This document shows positions 20,165-29,324 of a DNA stretch of 64,000 bases, one piece after another. The notes below the pieces were generated by a model. It was not told the DNA's origin and did not search any database. It saw nothing but the letters and a program-made list of their open reading frames with translations. This stretch comes from Burkholderiales bacterium. Its GTDB lineage: Bacteria; Pseudomonadota; Gammaproteobacteria; Burkholderiales; Burkholderiaceae_D. The stretch spans positions 1 to 64,000 of the forward strand of contig CANGAW010000003.1 in NCBI GenBank assembly GCA_947451925.1, given 5' to 3'. Numbering within the stretch: position 1 is the stretch's first letter; every line of letters starts with the position of its first letter. A program made the translations under genes and the position numbers.

Positions 20165-21085
20165 TCAGGGCAATAATACCGACAGCTCGGAGGCCGCATT
20201 GAGCAAGGCGGGTAAAAAGTTTTGCTCAAGTTTGGCGCGATTGACGCGGGCAGATTGCGCGCCAATATTCAAGGCCGCGACAGTGGCGCCGCTGGCGCCG
20301 CGCACCGGCACGGCAATGGAAGACAGGCCAATTTCGAGTTCTTCTTCAACCACTGCATAGCCGTTTTGTCGCACGCCGATCAGCACCTCGCGCAATGCTT
20401 CTTCGGATACCAGGGTGCGATCAGTAAATGCACGCAAGGACACCTTGGCAAAATAGGCTTGCAACTCATCTTCAGACATTGCCGCCAGCATCACGCGTCC
20501 GAGCGAGGTGCAGTAGGCTGGCAGGCGACTGCCGGCATTGAGCGACACCGACATCACGCGTGAGGTGGCTGAGCGGGACACGTAAAGCACTTCGGTGTCG
20601 TCGAGAACGGCCAGCGAACAGGATTCGTTCAACATCCGGCTGACCTGGTTCAGGCAAGGCTGGGCAGCGATGGTGAGGGGCGTTGACGACAGATAGGAGT
20701 AGCCTAGGGTCAGAATTTTCGGCGTCAGGAAAAAATTGTTGGCTTCAGAATCGGCATAGCCCAACTGCTTCAGGGTATACAGACAGCGCCTGACTGCTGC
20801 GCGGGGAATGCCGGTTTTATGACTGATCTGGGCGATCGTCATGGCGCGGCGCTGATCGCTGAATGCCTTGACCACCGCTAAGCCTCGAGCCAGCGAGGTC
20901 ATGAAGCTGGGGTCAGTCAGCTGATCGATTTCTTCGGCGATGGTTAAAGCGCGTGGTGGAATGTCTTTGATCTGGTTAGCCGGCAATGCTTCATGCGCTG
21001 GTTGCTCCGGGGTGGTCTGGTCGAACGAGTGGGACGAAATGTTGTGCATGGTCAGTTCACTCAAGTGAGGGGGTCGATCAAACAA
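20165..21085 (-). CDS. pcaR: IclR family transcriptional regulator, PcaR/PcaU-like
   Basis: ARGLAVVKAFSDQRRAMTIAQISHKTGIPRAAVRRCLYTLKQLGY; IclR effector domain; divergent from pcaI. Start may be internal (MHNISSHS). Confidence 0.87.
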   Translation of the reverse strand: MFDRPPHLSELTMHNISSHSFDQTTPEQPAHEALPANQIKDIPPRALTIAEEIDQLTDPSFMTSLARGLAVVKAFSDQRRAMTIAQISHKTGIPRAAVRRCLYTLKQLGYADSEANNFFLTPKILTLGYSYLSSTPLTIAAQPCLNQVSRMLNESCSLAVLDDTEVLYVSRSATSRVMSVSLNAGSRLPAYCTSLGRVMLAAMSEDELQAYFAKVSLRAFTDRTLVSEEALREVLIGVRQNGYAVVEEELEIGLSSIAVPVRGASGATVAALNIGAQSARVNRAKLEQNFLPALLNAASELSVLLP

Positions 21086-21266
21086 GCTTGGATGTTGTCG
21101 TATTGCCCCCTCTATAAGCGGGGTTGACAGGAGCGTTACTCTAGCGGAACGTCATGCTGATTTGATAATGATTGTTCTCAACGTGTATGTTTCTCTTCGG
21201 AAGTTTTCCGATTTTTAAATGTTGTTGCTTAATGGCGACAACAAACATATTTGGTCAAAAATAGCA

Positions 21267-21281
21267 GTTCGTCTATCGAAC
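21267..21281. promoter_or_regulatory. PcaR-like operator GTTCGTCTATCGAAC
   Basis: 15-bp dyad with 5-bp GTTCG...CGAAC arms in the pcaR-pcaI intergenic region; second copy 21358-21372. Confidence 0.6.
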
Positions 21282-21357
21282 ACAATTTGAGTTCGTTATA
21301 TTGGCAGCTGGCAATTCCGTCGTTAGACTCAACGAATGGTTCTATTAACAGATTAAT

Positions 21358-21372
21358 GTTCGCTTATCGAAC
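21358..21372. promoter_or_regulatory. PcaR-like operator GTTCGCTTATCGAAC
   Basis: Same 15-bp dyad, about 60 bp upstream of pcaI; similar to the P. putida PcaR box GTTCGATAATCGCAC. Confidence 0.65.
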
Positions 21373-21432
21373 ATATAGAGCGGCAAGCCTGATTGTACAC
21401 AGCGCTTGTGCTTCACTTAAAGGGGCAAGATT

Positions 21433-22107
21433 TTGGTCGATAAAATAAGCCCGTCTCTGGCGGCCGCGGTTGCCGACATCCGGGATGGCGCCACCGTCAT
21501 GATCGGCGGCTTTGGTAACGCCGGCATGCCCAAAGAATTGATTGATGCCCTGATTGCTCAGGGTGCAGGCGATCTGACTATCGTCAATAACAATGCGGGC
21601 AATGGCGACACCGGTCTGGCGGCGTTGCTGGCAGCAGGACGGGTGCGAAAGATTATTTGTTCTTTTCCGCGGCAAGCCGACTCCCACGTTTTTGATGCGC
21701 TGTACCGTGCCGGAAAACTGGAGCTGGAACTGACGCCCCAGGGCAATCTGGCTGAACGGATTCGTGCTGCCGGTGCTGGCATTGGCGGATTTTTCTCCCC
21801 CACCGGCTACGGCACTTTGCTCGCAGCCGGCAAGGAGACGCGTTTGATTGATGGCCGCCACTACGTGCTGGAGTCGCCAATACATGCCGACTTCGCATTG
21901 ATCAAGGCCTTGAAGGGCGACCGATGGGGCAATCTGGTGTACCGGAAAGCGGCGCGCAATTTCGGCCCTATCATGGCGATGGCGGCCAAATGCACCATTG
22001 CACAGGTGAGTGAAGTGGTGCCACTGGGTGAGCTTGATCCCGAAGTGATTGTCACACCGGGCATTTTTGTTCAGCGCGTGGTGCAAACCGGAAAGGCCAG
22101 TTCATGA
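21433..22107 (+). CDS. pcaI: 3-oxoadipate CoA-transferase subunit A
   Basis: VAAVADIRDGATVMIGGFGNAGMPKELIDALI...; TTG start. Confidence 0.94.
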   Translation: MVDKISPSLAAAVADIRDGATVMIGGFGNAGMPKELIDALIAQGAGDLTIVNNNAGNGDTGLAALLAAGRVRKIICSFPRQADSHVFDALYRAGKLELELTPQGNLAERIRAAGAGIGGFFSPTGYGTLLAAGKETRLIDGRHYVLESPIHADFALIKALKGDRWGNLVYRKAARNFGPIMAMAAKCTIAQVSEVVPLGELDPEVIVTPGIFVQRVVQTGKASS

Positions 22108-22742
22108 AACGTTTTACCCGCGATGAAATCGCGCAGCGCGTCGCACGCGATATCCCTGAAGGCGCTTATGTAAATCTGGGCATAGGCCTGCCAACCATGG
22201 TGGCCAACCACCTTGACCCTTCGCGTGAAATTTTTCTGCATAGCGAAAATGGCCTGCTTGGCATGGGGCCGGCACCGGCACCGGGCGAAGAAGATGAAGA
22301 CCTGATTAATGCCGGCAAACAGCCGGTGACCTTACTTACTGGTGGCGCCTATTTTCATCACGGAGACTCGTTTGCGATGATGCGCGGCGGTCACCTGGAT
22401 ATTTGCGTGCTGGGTGCGTTTCAGGTGTCTGCCGGCGGTGACCTGGCGAACTGGCACACGGGCGCGCCCGACGCGATCCCGGCAGTCGGTGGGGCGATGG
22501 ATCTGGCCATTGGCGCCAAGAGTGTGTTTGTGATGATGGAACACCAAACCAAGACTGGTGAGAGCAAAATCGTTCAGCAATGCAGCTACCCCTTAACCGG
22601 CATTGGCTGCGTCAACCGTATCTATACCGACTTGGCTGTGCTGGATGTCACAGCACAAGGTTTGGTGGTGCGCGAGATGGCCGCAGGCCTCTCCTTCGAC
22701 GAACTGCAAACCCTGACTGGCGTGCCCTTGCTGGCACAGTGA
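22104..22742 (+). CDS. pcaJ: 3-oxoadipate CoA-transferase subunit B
   Basis: MKRFTRDEIAQRVARDIPEGAYVNLGIGLPTMVANHL...LHSENGLLGMGPAP. Confidence 0.95.
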   Translation: MKRFTRDEIAQRVARDIPEGAYVNLGIGLPTMVANHLDPSREIFLHSENGLLGMGPAPAPGEEDEDLINAGKQPVTLLTGGAYFHHGDSFAMMRGGHLDICVLGAFQVSAGGDLANWHTGAPDAIPAVGGAMDLAIGAKSVFVMMEHQTKTGESKIVQQCSYPLTGIGCVNRIYTDLAVLDVTAQGLVVREMAAGLSFDELQTLTGVPLLAQ

Positions 22743-22783
22743 ATTTTCTCTGAATCTCTGAACAACAGGACGACAGGATTTTT

Positions 22784-23986
22784 ATGATTGATGCTTTTAT
22801 TTGTGACGCAATCCGTACCCCGATTGGTCGTTTTGGTGGTGCCCTGAAAAATGTGCGGGCTGATGATCTGGGTGCGGTGCCTTTGCGCGCCCTGATGGAA
22901 CGTAATCCACAAGTGGACTGGTCGGCGGTGGCCGAAGTGCTGTATGGCTGTGCCAATCAGGCCGGTGAAGACAATCGCAATGTGGCCCGGATGTCTTTAT
23001 TGCTGGCGGGTCTGCCGCAGGAAATCGGCGGCGGCACTATTAACCGTTTGTGCGGCTCCGGCATGGATGCGGTGGGCACGGCGGCCCGTGCGATCAAGGC
23101 TGGCGAAGCCGGTCTGATGATTGCCGGTGGCGTTGAATCGATGACCCGCGCCCCTTTCGTGATGGGCAAGGCCGACAGCGCGTTTTCACGCAACGCGCAG
23201 ATTTTTGACACCACCATAGGCTGGCGTTTTATCAATCCATTGATGAAGGCGCAATACGGTGTGGACTCCATGCCGGAAACAGCAGAGAACGTCGCAACCG
23301 ACTACGGGATCAGCCGTGCCGATCAGGATCTGTTTGCCGTTGCCAGTCAAAACAAAGCCGCTGCGGCACAAGCCGCCGGCATCCTCGCGCAAGAAATCGT
23401 GCCGGTCGTGATTGCACAAAAAAAAGGCGATCCGATTACGGTCAGTGATGACGAGCATCCGCGTGTCACCAGTGTCGACGCACTAGCCAAATTAAAAGGC
23501 GTGGTGCGGCCGGATGGCAGCGTTACTGCCGGTAATGCTTCCGGTGTGAACGACGGCGCCTGCGCGCTGCTCATTGCCAGTGGCGAGATGGCAGCCAAAC
23601 AGGGTTTGACGCCAAAGGCCCGAATCGTCGGCATGGCAACCGCCGGCGTCGCACCACGGGTGATGGGTATCGGCCCTGCACCGGCTACGCAAAAATTATT
23701 GCAGCAGACTGGCCTGACGATGGATCAGATGGATGTGATCGAACTCAATGAAGCCTTTGCTGCACAAGGTCTGGCCGTGTTGCGCACACTGGGCGTGGCC
23801 GACAATGATCCGCGCGTAAACCCTAACGGTGGCGCGATTGCTCTTGGTCATCCCTTGGGCATGAGCGGTGCGCGGCTGATCACCACCGCCATGTATCAGT
23901 TGCACCGCACAGGCGGGCGTTATGCGCTGTGCACCATGTGCATAGGCGTAGGCCAGGGTATTGCGTTAATTATTGAGCGCGTCTAA
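22784..23986 (+). CDS. pcaF: 3-oxoadipyl-CoA thiolase
   Basis: Thiolase motifs NRLCGSGMDAVGTAARAI, GGVESMTRAPFVMGK, NPNGGAIALGHPLGMSGARL. Confidence 0.96.
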   Translation: MIDAFICDAIRTPIGRFGGALKNVRADDLGAVPLRALMERNPQVDWSAVAEVLYGCANQAGEDNRNVARMSLLLAGLPQEIGGGTINRLCGSGMDAVGTAARAIKAGEAGLMIAGGVESMTRAPFVMGKADSAFSRNAQIFDTTIGWRFINPLMKAQYGVDSMPETAENVATDYGISRADQDLFAVASQNKAAAAQAAGILAQEIVPVVIAQKKGDPITVSDDEHPRVTSVDALAKLKGVVRPDGSVTAGNASGVNDGACALLIASGEMAAKQGLTPKARIVGMATAGVAPRVMGIGPAPATQKLLQQTGLTMDQMDVIELNEAFAAQGLAVLRTLGVADNDPRVNPNGGAIALGHPLGMSGARLITTAMYQLHRTGGRYALCTMCIGVGQGIALIIERV

Positions 23987-24010
23987 ACATTGCCCGGGAA
24001 AGAAAAATTC

Positions 24011-24715
24011 ATGTCGCTCCTTACGCCCTTCCGCAAACCGGCTGCAGGCAGTCAGCCTGACTACCTGTCACCGGCTTACTCCTCAACCGTCAAACGCTCG
24101 CCTTCTCAATCTTTAATTTTGCTGCCGCAATCACTGTCAGAAATGACCGGCCCGGTATTCGGGCAGGAGCTTGTTGGCGCAAGCGATCATGATCTGACTG
24201 TTCAGCATGCGGGCGAGCCTATTGGCGAGCGCATCATTGTTGCCGGTCGTGTACTCGACGAAGATGGCCGGCCGGTGCCGCATACGCTGGTGGAAATCTG
24301 GCAGGCAAATGCCGCCGGACGTTACCAGCACAAAAACGACCATCATGACGCGCCGCTTGATCCCAACTTTACCGGCGCTGGCCGGACGATGACGGATGCC
24401 AACGGCAACTACCGTTTTCTGACCATTCGCCCCGGTGCTTATCCGTGGCGCAACCACGCCAATGCCTGGCGACCTGCGCACATTCATTTTTCTTTGTTTG
24501 GTCACGCCTTTGCCACGCGGCTGGTGACGCAAATGTATTTTCCCGGCGACCCCTTGCTGGCCTTCGATCCTATCTACAACTGTGTACCTGACGAAAAAGC
24601 ACGGCAGCGCATGATTTCGCAATTCGAGCTGTCCCTGACTGAGCCAGAATACGCACTTGGCTTTCGTTTTGATATCGTGCTGCGCGGCCGTCATGCCACG
24701 CCTATGGAGTCCTGA
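24011..24715 (+). CDS. pcaH: Protocatechuate 3,4-dioxygenase beta subunit
   Basis: GRVLDEDGRPVPHTLVEIWQANAAGRYQHKNDHHDAPLDPNFTGAGR; FLTIRPGAYPWRNHANAWRPAHIHFSLFG. Confidence 0.96.
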   Translation: MSLLTPFRKPAAGSQPDYLSPAYSSTVKRSPSQSLILLPQSLSEMTGPVFGQELVGASDHDLTVQHAGEPIGERIIVAGRVLDEDGRPVPHTLVEIWQANAAGRYQHKNDHHDAPLDPNFTGAGRTMTDANGNYRFLTIRPGAYPWRNHANAWRPAHIHFSLFGHAFATRLVTQMYFPGDPLLAFDPIYNCVPDEKARQRMISQFELSLTEPEYALGFRFDIVLRGRHATPMES

Positions 24716-24716
24716 T

Positions 24717-25307
24717 ATGTCTGAAGCTGTGTTGCTGGGCGCTACTCCGTCCCAAACCGTGGGTCCGTATTTGCACATTGGCCTGACTGACCCGATTGGG
24801 CTCAACATCACCGAGCTAGCGCCTGCCGGTGTGGCTGGAGAGCGCATTGTTCTGCAAGGTCAGCTGATCGATGCCGATGGGCTGCCCGTACCGGATGGCA
24901 TGATCGAAATCTGGCAGGCAAATTCGCATGGCAAATATGCGCACCCGGATGATGTGCGCAACTTGCCGCTGGATGCAGGCTTTGCCGGCTTTGGCCGCAC
25001 GCCGACTGACGCAGAAGGGCGCTTTCGTTTTGCCACCATCAAGCCGGGCCCGGTGCCTGACATGCAGGGGCGGCTGCAGGCGCCGCACATCATGGTGAAT
25101 ATTTTTGCTCGCGGACTGATCAAACAATTAGTCAGTCGTGTCTATTTTGAAGGGGATGAACTTGCTGCCGATCCGGTACTGCAGCAAGTGCCGGCAGAGC
25201 GCCGTTCAACCCTGATTGCAAGCAAAGTGGCCGCTGAGCCCGCCAGTTTTTCCTGGCGCATTGTGCTCAATGGCAGTGTCGGTGAAACGGTCTTCTTTGA
25301 CCTATGA
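24717..25307 (+). CDS. pcaG: Protocatechuate 3,4-dioxygenase alpha subunit
   Basis: MSEAVLLGATPSQTVGPYLHIGL; GMIEIWQANSHGKYAHPDD. Confidence 0.96.
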   Translation: MSEAVLLGATPSQTVGPYLHIGLTDPIGLNITELAPAGVAGERIVLQGQLIDADGLPVPDGMIEIWQANSHGKYAHPDDVRNLPLDAGFAGFGRTPTDAEGRFRFATIKPGPVPDMQGRLQAPHIMVNIFARGLIKQLVSRVYFEGDELAADPVLQQVPAERRSTLIASKVAAEPASFSWRIVLNGSVGETVFFDL

Positions 25308-26683
25308 TGACCCGCTCCCGCCTGACTGCCGCCATGTTTTCCACCGCAGGTCTGGAACAGGTATTTTCCAGTCAAAATACGGTCGCCCGCATGCTTGATG
25401 TCGAGGCCGCCTTGGCGCGTGCCACGGCAAAGGAAGGCTTGATTGCGCAGCAGGTGGTGGCGCCCATTGTTGCATGTTGCGATGTAATGCAAATCGATTT
25501 GCCCGCACTGGCGCAGGCCGCAGGTCCCGCTGGCAATCTGGCCATTCCGCTGGTGAAGCAACTTACTGCGCTGGTGGCCCGCAGCGATCCTGAGGCTGCC
25601 AAATATGTGCATTGGGGAGCGACCAGTCAGGATGTAATCGACACCGGGCTGATATTGCAACTGCGCGAAGCGCTGGATCTGATCGTGGTTGAGCTGGCTG
25701 AATTTGCCGACATCCTGGCTGGCCTGGCACTCCATCATCGCAACACGCCCATGATTGCGCGCACCTGGATGCAGCATGCGTTGCCGACCACCTTTGGTTT
25801 GAAAGTCGCGGGCTGGCTTGACGCCGTGTTGCGGCATCAGGAGCGTCTGGCGCAATTGCGCTCGCGCTTGTTCGTGCTGCAATTTGGCGGCGCCGCAGGC
25901 ACGCTGGCCAGCTTTGACGATCAGGGCCTGACCGTAGCCAGTGCGCTGGCGCATGAACTCGATCTGGACTTGCCCGAGCTGCCATGGCATACCCATCGCG
26001 ACCGGGTCGCAGAAGTGGCAACGGTGCTTGGCCTGTTAACCGGCACACTGGGCAAAATTGCGCGCGATATATCCCTGCACAGCCAGACCGAAATTGCTGA
26101 ACTGAGCGAACCCGGCGGGGCCGGCCGCGGCGGCTCTTCGACCATGCCGCACAAACGTAATCCGGTAGCGTGCGCCGCTGCACTGACTGCAGCCATGCGG
26201 GTGCCGCCTCTTGTGTCGACCATGCTGTCGGCCATGGTGCAAGAGCATGAACGTGCACTCGGCGGCTGGCAAGCGGAGTGGGATACCCTGCCCGAAATTA
26301 TTTGTCTGTCTGGCGCCGCTCTGTCGCAATTACGGCAAGCCGTCAGCGGTCTGGCCGTTGATGCTGCGAAGATGCGCGAGAACATCGACAGCACCCGCGG
26401 TCTGGTCATGGCCGAAGCCATATCATTGGCACTGGGTAAAAGCATAGGGCGGCCGGCTGCGCACGCCTTGTTGGAACAAGCCTGCCAGCGTGCGCTGCAA
26501 AACGGCCTGTCCCTGCATCAGGTATTAAGTGATGAGCCCACCGTATCGACTGCATTAACGCCGACGGAACTGAGCGCCCTGTTCAACCCCCTGGCCTATG
26601 CTGGGGAAGCTACGGGCTTTGTTAATCGTGTTCTGGCTGCGCATCAGCGACGCAAGGCCGGATTCCATTTCCCCGAGGAGTAA
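25304..26683 (+). CDS. pcaB: 3-carboxy-cis,cis-muconate cycloisomerase
   Basis: Fumarase/ASL superfamily signature GGSSTMPHKRNPV; in pca cluster. Confidence 0.95.
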   Translation: MMTRSRLTAAMFSTAGLEQVFSSQNTVARMLDVEAALARATAKEGLIAQQVVAPIVACCDVMQIDLPALAQAAGPAGNLAIPLVKQLTALVARSDPEAAKYVHWGATSQDVIDTGLILQLREALDLIVVELAEFADILAGLALHHRNTPMIARTWMQHALPTTFGLKVAGWLDAVLRHQERLAQLRSRLFVLQFGGAAGTLASFDDQGLTVASALAHELDLDLPELPWHTHRDRVAEVATVLGLLTGTLGKIARDISLHSQTEIAELSEPGGAGRGGSSTMPHKRNPVACAAALTAAMRVPPLVSTMLSAMVQEHERALGGWQAEWDTLPEIICLSGAALSQLRQAVSGLAVDAAKMRENIDSTRGLVMAEAISLALGKSIGRPAAHALLEQACQRALQNGLSLHQVLSDEPTVSTALTPTELSALFNPLAYAGEATGFVNRVLAAHQRRKAGFHFPEE

Positions 26684-26685
26684 GC

Positions 26686-27480
26686 ATGTCTTTCATTGAT
26701 ACCGTAAAAGGCCGGCTGCATTACGAACTTGAGGGGCCAGCCGGTGCGTCAGTACTGGTGCTGTCCAATTCGCTGGGCACCACCTGCGACATGTGGTTGC
26801 CGCAGTTGCCGACCCTGCTGCAGCATTTCCGGGTATTGCGTTATGACACCCGCGGCCATGGTCAGTCCGATGTCACACCCGGTCCCTACACCATGGCGCA
26901 ATTGGGCGGCGATGTCGTGGCTTTGCTCGATGCGCTCAATATTGATCGCGCCGATTTTTGCGGTCTGTCGATGGGTGGCATGACCGGCATCTGGCTCGGT
27001 ATCCATGCGCCGCAGCGCATAGGCAAACTGGTGTTGTGCAATACCAGCGCCGCCATTGGCGTGCCCGAAGTCTGGAACACCCGTATTGCCAAGGTCAGGC
27101 AAGACGGTGTTGATTCCATTGTTGACGATGTACTGCAGCGCTGGTTTACCGCTGACTTTCTGGCCCATGCGCCGGCCCAGGTTGAACGGGTCAGAGAGAT
27201 GCTGGCCAATACGCCGGTCGAAGGCTATGTTGCCAATTGTGCTGCGGTACGCGACATGGACCAGCGCAGTGGCCTGTCGCAGATCGCAGCGCCTACGCTG
27301 GTCATTGGCGGCAAATTTGACAAGGCCACGCCACCTGAACATGGTGAGCTGATTGCACGCTCGATTCCCGGCGCGCGTTATGTGGAACTGAATGCCGCGC
27401 ATCTGTCGAACTGGGAAAAGGCGCAAGGCTTTACGCAGCATCTGCTGGATTTTTTACTTGATAAAAAAGCGAGCCTCTGA
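26686..27480 (+). CDS. pcaD: 3-oxoadipate enol-lactonase
   Basis: Alpha/beta hydrolase with FCGLSMGGMTGIWLG nucleophile elbow; in pca cluster. Confidence 0.94.
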   Translation: MSFIDTVKGRLHYELEGPAGASVLVLSNSLGTTCDMWLPQLPTLLQHFRVLRYDTRGHGQSDVTPGPYTMAQLGGDVVALLDALNIDRADFCGLSMGGMTGIWLGIHAPQRIGKLVLCNTSAAIGVPEVWNTRIAKVRQDGVDSIVDDVLQRWFTADFLAHAPAQVERVREMLANTPVEGYVANCAAVRDMDQRSGLSQIAAPTLVIGGKFDKATPPEHGELIARSIPGARYVELNAAHLSNWEKAQGFTQHLLDFLLDKKASL

Positions 27481-27481
27481 G

Positions 27482-27868
27482 ATGGATGAGCAAGAACGTT
27501 TTGATAATGGCATGCAGGTGCGCCGCGCAGTGTTGGGCGAAGCCCATGTCGATCGCGCACAAAATAATCTCAATCCACTCAACAGCGAATTTCAAGACCT
27601 GATCACCCGCTATGCATGGGGTGAAATCTGGACCCGTCCCGGTCTGCCGCGCCATACCCGCAGCCTGATGACGATTTGCATGATGGTCGCGTTAAATCGC
27701 GAAGAAGAATTGAAACTGCATTTGCGTGCTGCGGCCAATAATGGCGTCAGCCGCGACGAAATCAAGGAAGCCTTGCTGCAAACCGCGATTTATTGCGGCG
27801 TGCCGGCAGCAAATTCGGCCTTCGCGCTGGCGCAAAAAGTCTTTGCCGAAATCGACGACAAGGTTTGA
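27482..27868 (+). CDS. pcaC: 4-carboxymuconolactone decarboxylase
   Basis: MDEQERFDNGMQVRRAVLGEAHVDRAQNNLNPLNSEFQDLITRYAWGEIWTRPGLPRHTRSL. Confidence 0.95.
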   Translation: MDEQERFDNGMQVRRAVLGEAHVDRAQNNLNPLNSEFQDLITRYAWGEIWTRPGLPRHTRSLMTICMMVALNREEELKLHLRAAANNGVSRDEIKEALLQTAIYCGVPAANSAFALAQKVFAEIDDKV

Positions 27869-28064
27869 ACTTGATGCAAAGTTCCGGGGGCGTGATGAAA
27901 TACGTCGGCCCACTTTTGTTTTCGCAAATCCCCATTGCGATATCGGTCTGTTAACAATCGATTTCTCGCACGTTTTCACTCTGATTACGTTCAGACTTGG
28001 CAAATAATCCCATCCGGTAACTTGGTTATAATGGCCGCCATCCGAACACGTTTGAGGGCTGCTA

Positions 28065-29324
28065 ATGCCGGTTTTTTTTATTCTTGCCACCTTGCTGGTC
28101 GCACTGATTTTTATCGGACTGGCCTGGCTCTGGAGCAGACCAGCACAGCAAGCCGCTGACCATGCCGAAAACGATCCCGAATGGCAGGTCATGCTGGCAC
28201 GCCGGCGCGAGATCGAAGAAGATTTGCAACTGAGCAGCGAGACCCGCGCCACTTTACGCGCCGAGTGGCTGGCGACAGCCGACGCGGCAATGGCCTTGTC
28301 CCGCCGCGACACCACGCTGATCCCATCGAAGTCGGCTCTGTCGGCTTTGGCTTTGCTGGTACTGTGCATCGCGGTGGCAACCTATGCCAGCTTTGGTCAA
28401 TGGGAACCGGCGGCCTTGCAGTTTGCCGCACCAAGTGCCGCGTCTGCAGAACGTGACCAGGCCGAACAGTTCAAGGCCGAAATGGCCGAGCGCATCACGC
28501 AGCTCGAAGCCCGCCTGAAAAACAAACCGGATGATCTGGATGGCTGGTTGTTATTGGCCCGCTCGCACTTCTTTACCGACAACTACGCCGCCGCCGCCGC
28601 TGCACTGGAGCACGCATTAAAACTGGCGCCGCGCAATCCCGCCGTGCTGGCTGACCTGGCTGATTCGCTGGCTGCTGCCAGTCCTGACCATTCATTGTCG
28701 GGACGGCCGCTGCAACTGGTGCAACAAGCCTTAAGCATTGATCCGCGTCACCCAAAATCGCTGGCACTGGCAGCCAGCGAGGCCATGGATCGCAAAGATA
28801 ATGCAACGGCCATCACTTACTGGAAGCGCTTGCGCGACGTGTTGCCAGCCGAAGGTGAACAGCATGACCGGGTCGAGGCAGTGCTGGCCGGACTCGGTGC
28901 CCCTGTTACCGCAGCGGCCCCCGACGCCGCCAAGGCTAAAGCTGGCGACGCTGCTCTGACCATTAAAGGCAGGCTGTCCTTCTCGTCAGGCTTGATGCGG
29001 CAGGCACGTGAGGGCAAGTTGCCGGCTGAAGCGGTGCTGTTTATTTTTGCACGTACGGCGGATAGCAGCGGCGGCCCGCCACTGGCAGCCTTGCGATTGC
29101 CGCTGGCGCAAGCGATGCAGAAATCGCCCTTTCCCTTTGAGCTTGACGACAGCCTTTCCATGAACCCGGCCAACAAACTGTCCGCAGCCAAACTGGTGGA
29201 TGTGGAAGCAAGGATTGCAATGAGCGGTAGCGTACAAAAGCAGGCAAGCGATATTCGATTCACGGTCAAGGGCATCAAGCCCGGCACCAGCGGCGTGGTC
29301 TTGCAAATGGAGGTAGCACCATGA
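28065..29324 (+). CDS. ccmI: c-type cytochrome biogenesis protein CcmI
   Basis: N-terminal TM plus TPR region (NKPDDLDGWLLLARSHFFTDNYAAAAAALEHALKLAP); upstream of ccmF. Confidence 0.9.
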   Translation: MPVFFILATLLVALIFIGLAWLWSRPAQQAADHAENDPEWQVMLARRREIEEDLQLSSETRATLRAEWLATADAAMALSRRDTTLIPSKSALSALALLVLCIAVATYASFGQWEPAALQFAAPSAASAERDQAEQFKAEMAERITQLEARLKNKPDDLDGWLLLARSHFFTDNYAAAAAALEHALKLAPRNPAVLADLADSLAAASPDHSLSGRPLQLVQQALSIDPRHPKSLALAASEAMDRKDNATAITYWKRLRDVLPAEGEQHDRVEAVLAGLGAPVTAAAPDAAKAKAGDAALTIKGRLSFSSGLMRQAREGKLPAEAVLFIFARTADSSGGPPLAALRLPLAQAMQKSPFPFELDDSLSMNPANKLSAAKLVDVEARIAMSGSVQKQASDIRFTVKGIKPGTSGVVLQMEVAP

